Source: Paractinoplanes aksuensis
GTDB lineage: Bacteria > Actinomycetota > Actinomycetes > Mycobacteriales > Micromonosporaceae
NCBI RefSeq assembly: GCF_024137025.1
Contig: NZ_JAMYJR010000032.1
Span: 124,001-188,000, forward strand
DNA length: 64,000 bases
Direction: 5' to 3'
In this document: positions 62,421 through 64,000 of the stretch, piece by piece
Position numbering within the stretch: the first letter of the stretch is position 1
Layout: each line of letters opens with the position of its first letter
Notes under the pieces: generated by a model
Seen by the model: only the letters and a program-made list of their open reading frames with translations
Told to the model about the DNA's origin: nothing
Database searches by the model: none
Program-made: the position numbers and the translations under genes

Positions 62421-63233
62421 TCAATTGCTTTTCCGGGCCTCGTGGAGCCAGGCGTAGCGGCGCAGGACCAGCGGCCCCCGGCCGGCCAGGTCGGCGAGCA
62501 GGCGCCGGTGGAACTCGGCGCGGCGTTCCGCGGGCAGGTCGTCGAAGTATTTGCGGGTGCCGTGAGTCTGGAACCAGCGCCAGAGGGTCTCGGCGTCGGC
62601 CATGGGTAGTTCCAGACGCAGGTCGGTCTCGCTGACGTGGTCGAAACCGGCCGCGGTCAGGGTCTCGATCTCGTCGAACGGTGCGCCCATGCTGCCCCGC
62701 GGCGGCAGATACTGCGCGAACTCTCCGAACAGGGCGTTGGCGCCGTCGGCGAACTCGAACCCCTCGGGCACCTGGCCCGGTGTCGTGAACACGAACAGGC
62801 CGCCCGGCCGCAGCACGCGGTGCACCTCGCGCGTGACCGCCGCCGGGTCGTCCACGATGTGCATGACCAGGCCGGCCGTGACCACGTCGAACGAGTCGTC
62901 GGGCAGATCGAGCCGGGCGGCGTCCATCAGGCGCACGTCCAGGGCAGGTTGCTCCTGCTGCAGCCGCGCGACCATGGCCGGGGCCGCGTCGGCCGCGGTG
63001 ACTTCGTAGCCCCGCCTCCGCGCGGGGATGGCGATCGCGCCCCGGCCCGATCCGATGTCGAGCAAGCGGCGGCCCGGGGCGGGCTCGGGTAGTCGCTCGG
63101 CGGTGAGCAGGCCGAAGTTCGCGAAGAACGGCAACACGTCGTCGTAGGTGTCGGCGACACGGTCGAAGAGCTTGATCACGGAGTCGGCCACCTCGCGGAT
63201 CCTGGTCGTCGCTCGTGGCCGTCGCAAGCGCAT
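62421..63233 (-). CDS. Class I SAM-dependent methyltransferase
   Basis: 270 residues from ATG 63233 (GTG 63191 is an alternative). Motif I LLDIGSGRGAIAIPA, acidic AADAAPAMVARL, and LPDDSFDVVTAGLVMHIV plus VLRPGGLFVFTTPG. Substrate unknown. Same strand as the ligase pair but 22 bp upstream of it, so possibly co-transcribed. Confidence 0.85.
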   Translation of the reverse strand: MRLRRPRATTRIREVADSVIKLFDRVADTYDDVLPFFANFGLLTAERLPEPAPGRRLLDIGSGRGAIAIPARRRGYEVTAADAAPAMVARLQQEQPALDVRLMDAARLDLPDDSFDVVTAGLVMHIVDDPAAVTREVHRVLRPGGLFVFTTPGQVPEGFEFADGANALFGEFAQYLPPRGSMGAPFDEIETLTAAGFDHVSETDLRLELPMADAETLWRWFQTHGTRKYFDDLPAERRAEFHRRLLADLAGRGPLVLRRYAWLHEARKSN

Positions 63234-63239
63234 TAGTCG

Positions 63240-63890
63240 CTATGAGGATCCGCATCCGCCGCCCCCGCACGAGCCGCCGCCCCCACCGGGGCCGGAGTAG
63301 CCGGGCGGTGGTGGGCCGAACGGGGAGCGACCGCGGATACCCCGGCCGGGGCCCTTCAGGTGTTGCAGGCAGACGGCGCCGGGCAGGTCGTGGCAGATGC
63401 CTCGGCCGCCGCAGTCGGCCAGGTAGCGATAGCCGCCGGGCACAGGCAGCTGCTGGTCGACGCGGAACAGCAATGGCAGCGTGGTCGGCTCGCATCCCTC
63501 GTCCTGCCGGGCGAGCCGGAAGGTGTCGGCCAGCGCGGCCGGCGACCCGCCCGGCCACCGCTGGGAGGTGCCGCCGGGCGACGGACTGTCGGCGGTCGGC
63601 GGAGTGGTGAACACCCGGCCGAATGCTTGGGCGCAGAAGGCCGTGTATTCGGTGGTCTGGCGGGACAGCTCGGCCCACAGGGCGGCGGCGACCAGCGACG
63701 GCATGGTCAGCTTGGCGCGCGGGTGGCGGGCGGCCAGCCGGAACCACTGGCGGGTGGCCGACTCGACCTGGTCGAGATCGGACCGGGACAGACCATTGTG
63801 TTCCGACGCGAAGCGCTGGCGCACGGCCGCCGGGAAGCGGTAGGCGTCGATCGCGGCAACGCGGTGTGCGGTGCGCGGGTTCCAGGTCAT
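63240..63890 (-). CDS. Hypothetical protein with Gly/Cys-rich tail
   Basis: 216 residues. N-terminal helical region of 130 residues without motif, a segment GGYRYLADCGGRGICHDLPGAVCLQHL with four Cys, and a C-terminal GPGGGGGSCGGGGCGSS tail. Tails of this sort occur in proteins targeted by DUF1399-like or hemerythrin neighbours, but I cannot assign a family. Stop only 7 bp from the methyltransferase start. Confidence 0.6.
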   Translation of the reverse strand: MTWNPRTAHRVAAIDAYRFPAAVRQRFASEHNGLSRSDLDQVESATRQWFRLAARHPRAKLTMPSLVAAALWAELSRQTTEYTAFCAQAFGRVFTTPPTADSPSPGGTSQRWPGGSPAALADTFRLARQDEGCEPTTLPLLFRVDQQLPVPGGYRYLADCGGRGICHDLPGAVCLQHLKGPGRGIRGRSPFGPPPPGYSGPGGGGGSCGGGGCGSS

Positions 63891-64000
63891 CGCTCAACGG
63901 TGCGCGCCGCCCTCGGCAAGGGTCATCGGTCGTTCGTCGCCAAACGGTGTCGGATCACGGACGTAGGCGGGCCCACCAGCGGCGATGCTGTCACCCTGAC
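63891..64000. other. Right end of window
   Basis: No complete gene. It is upstream of the hypothetical gene on the minus strand and probably includes its promoter; the next gene is outside. Confidence 0.5.

Overview
The window is a 64 kb piece of a very GC-rich actinobacterial chromosome. GTG starts, a FasR-fabD-fabH-acpP-fabF cluster, the actinobacteria-specific DUF3145 and DUF3052 families, a homodimeric AceE and a pSAM2-type integrative element all fit that. Codon bias and gene content suggest Micromonosporaceae (Actinoplanes-like), but the genus is inferred, not shown.

Positions 1-44433 are ordinary chromosome. In order they hold a truncated sugar-binding lipoprotein with a flavoprotein, a large LuxR-type ATPase regulator, an arginyl-tRNA synthetase with an Arg-rich leader ORF and an apparent frameshift, a Tat-exported 5'-nucleotidase, a MerR regulator, a Ser/Thr kinase, a STAS protein, an overlapping PfkB/SurE pair, HelD, carbonic anhydrase, DUF3145 and a GH3 lipoprotein. 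These are followed by the type II fatty-acid synthase operon with its FasR-like activator, a sigma/anti-sigma-like pair, gltX with an MFS permease, a Cache-type chemoreceptor, aceE, YjbQ, a fused branched-chain E1, DUF3052, a 1-Cys peroxiredoxin and tRNA-Val(UAC).

Positions 44463-61275 are an actinomycete integrative and conjugative element (AICE) inserted in the 3' end of tRNA-Val(UAC). It is bounded by perfect 44-bp direct repeats (attL inside the tRNA, attR 16,769 bp away). The leftward backbone reads DUF6284 - QRL zinc protein - SpdB/DUF2637 - small proteins - TraB (FtsK-like) - membrane protein - DNA methyltransferase - prim-pol - DUF3631 helicase-like Rep - Xis - Int, mostly with 1-4 bp overlaps. 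Three cis elements stand out: a symmetrical array of eleven 9-bp iterons at the end of rep, a triple 9-bp repeat inside a stem just downstream of traB (clt-like), and an rRNA-leader-type antitermination motif in front of the long operon.

The right side of the element (55.7-61.0 kb) is visibly poorer in GC and carries cargo: an HTH protein plus PP2C-like phosphatase pair, a HEPN/Toprim protein, a DUF6414 protein and an EVE-like/zinc/HNH nuclease. The last three look like an anti-phage module. Beyond attR the chromosome resumes with the probable displaced tRNA terminators, a small membrane protein overlapping an RNA-ligase-like protein, a methyltransferase and a glycine/cysteine-tailed hypothetical protein.
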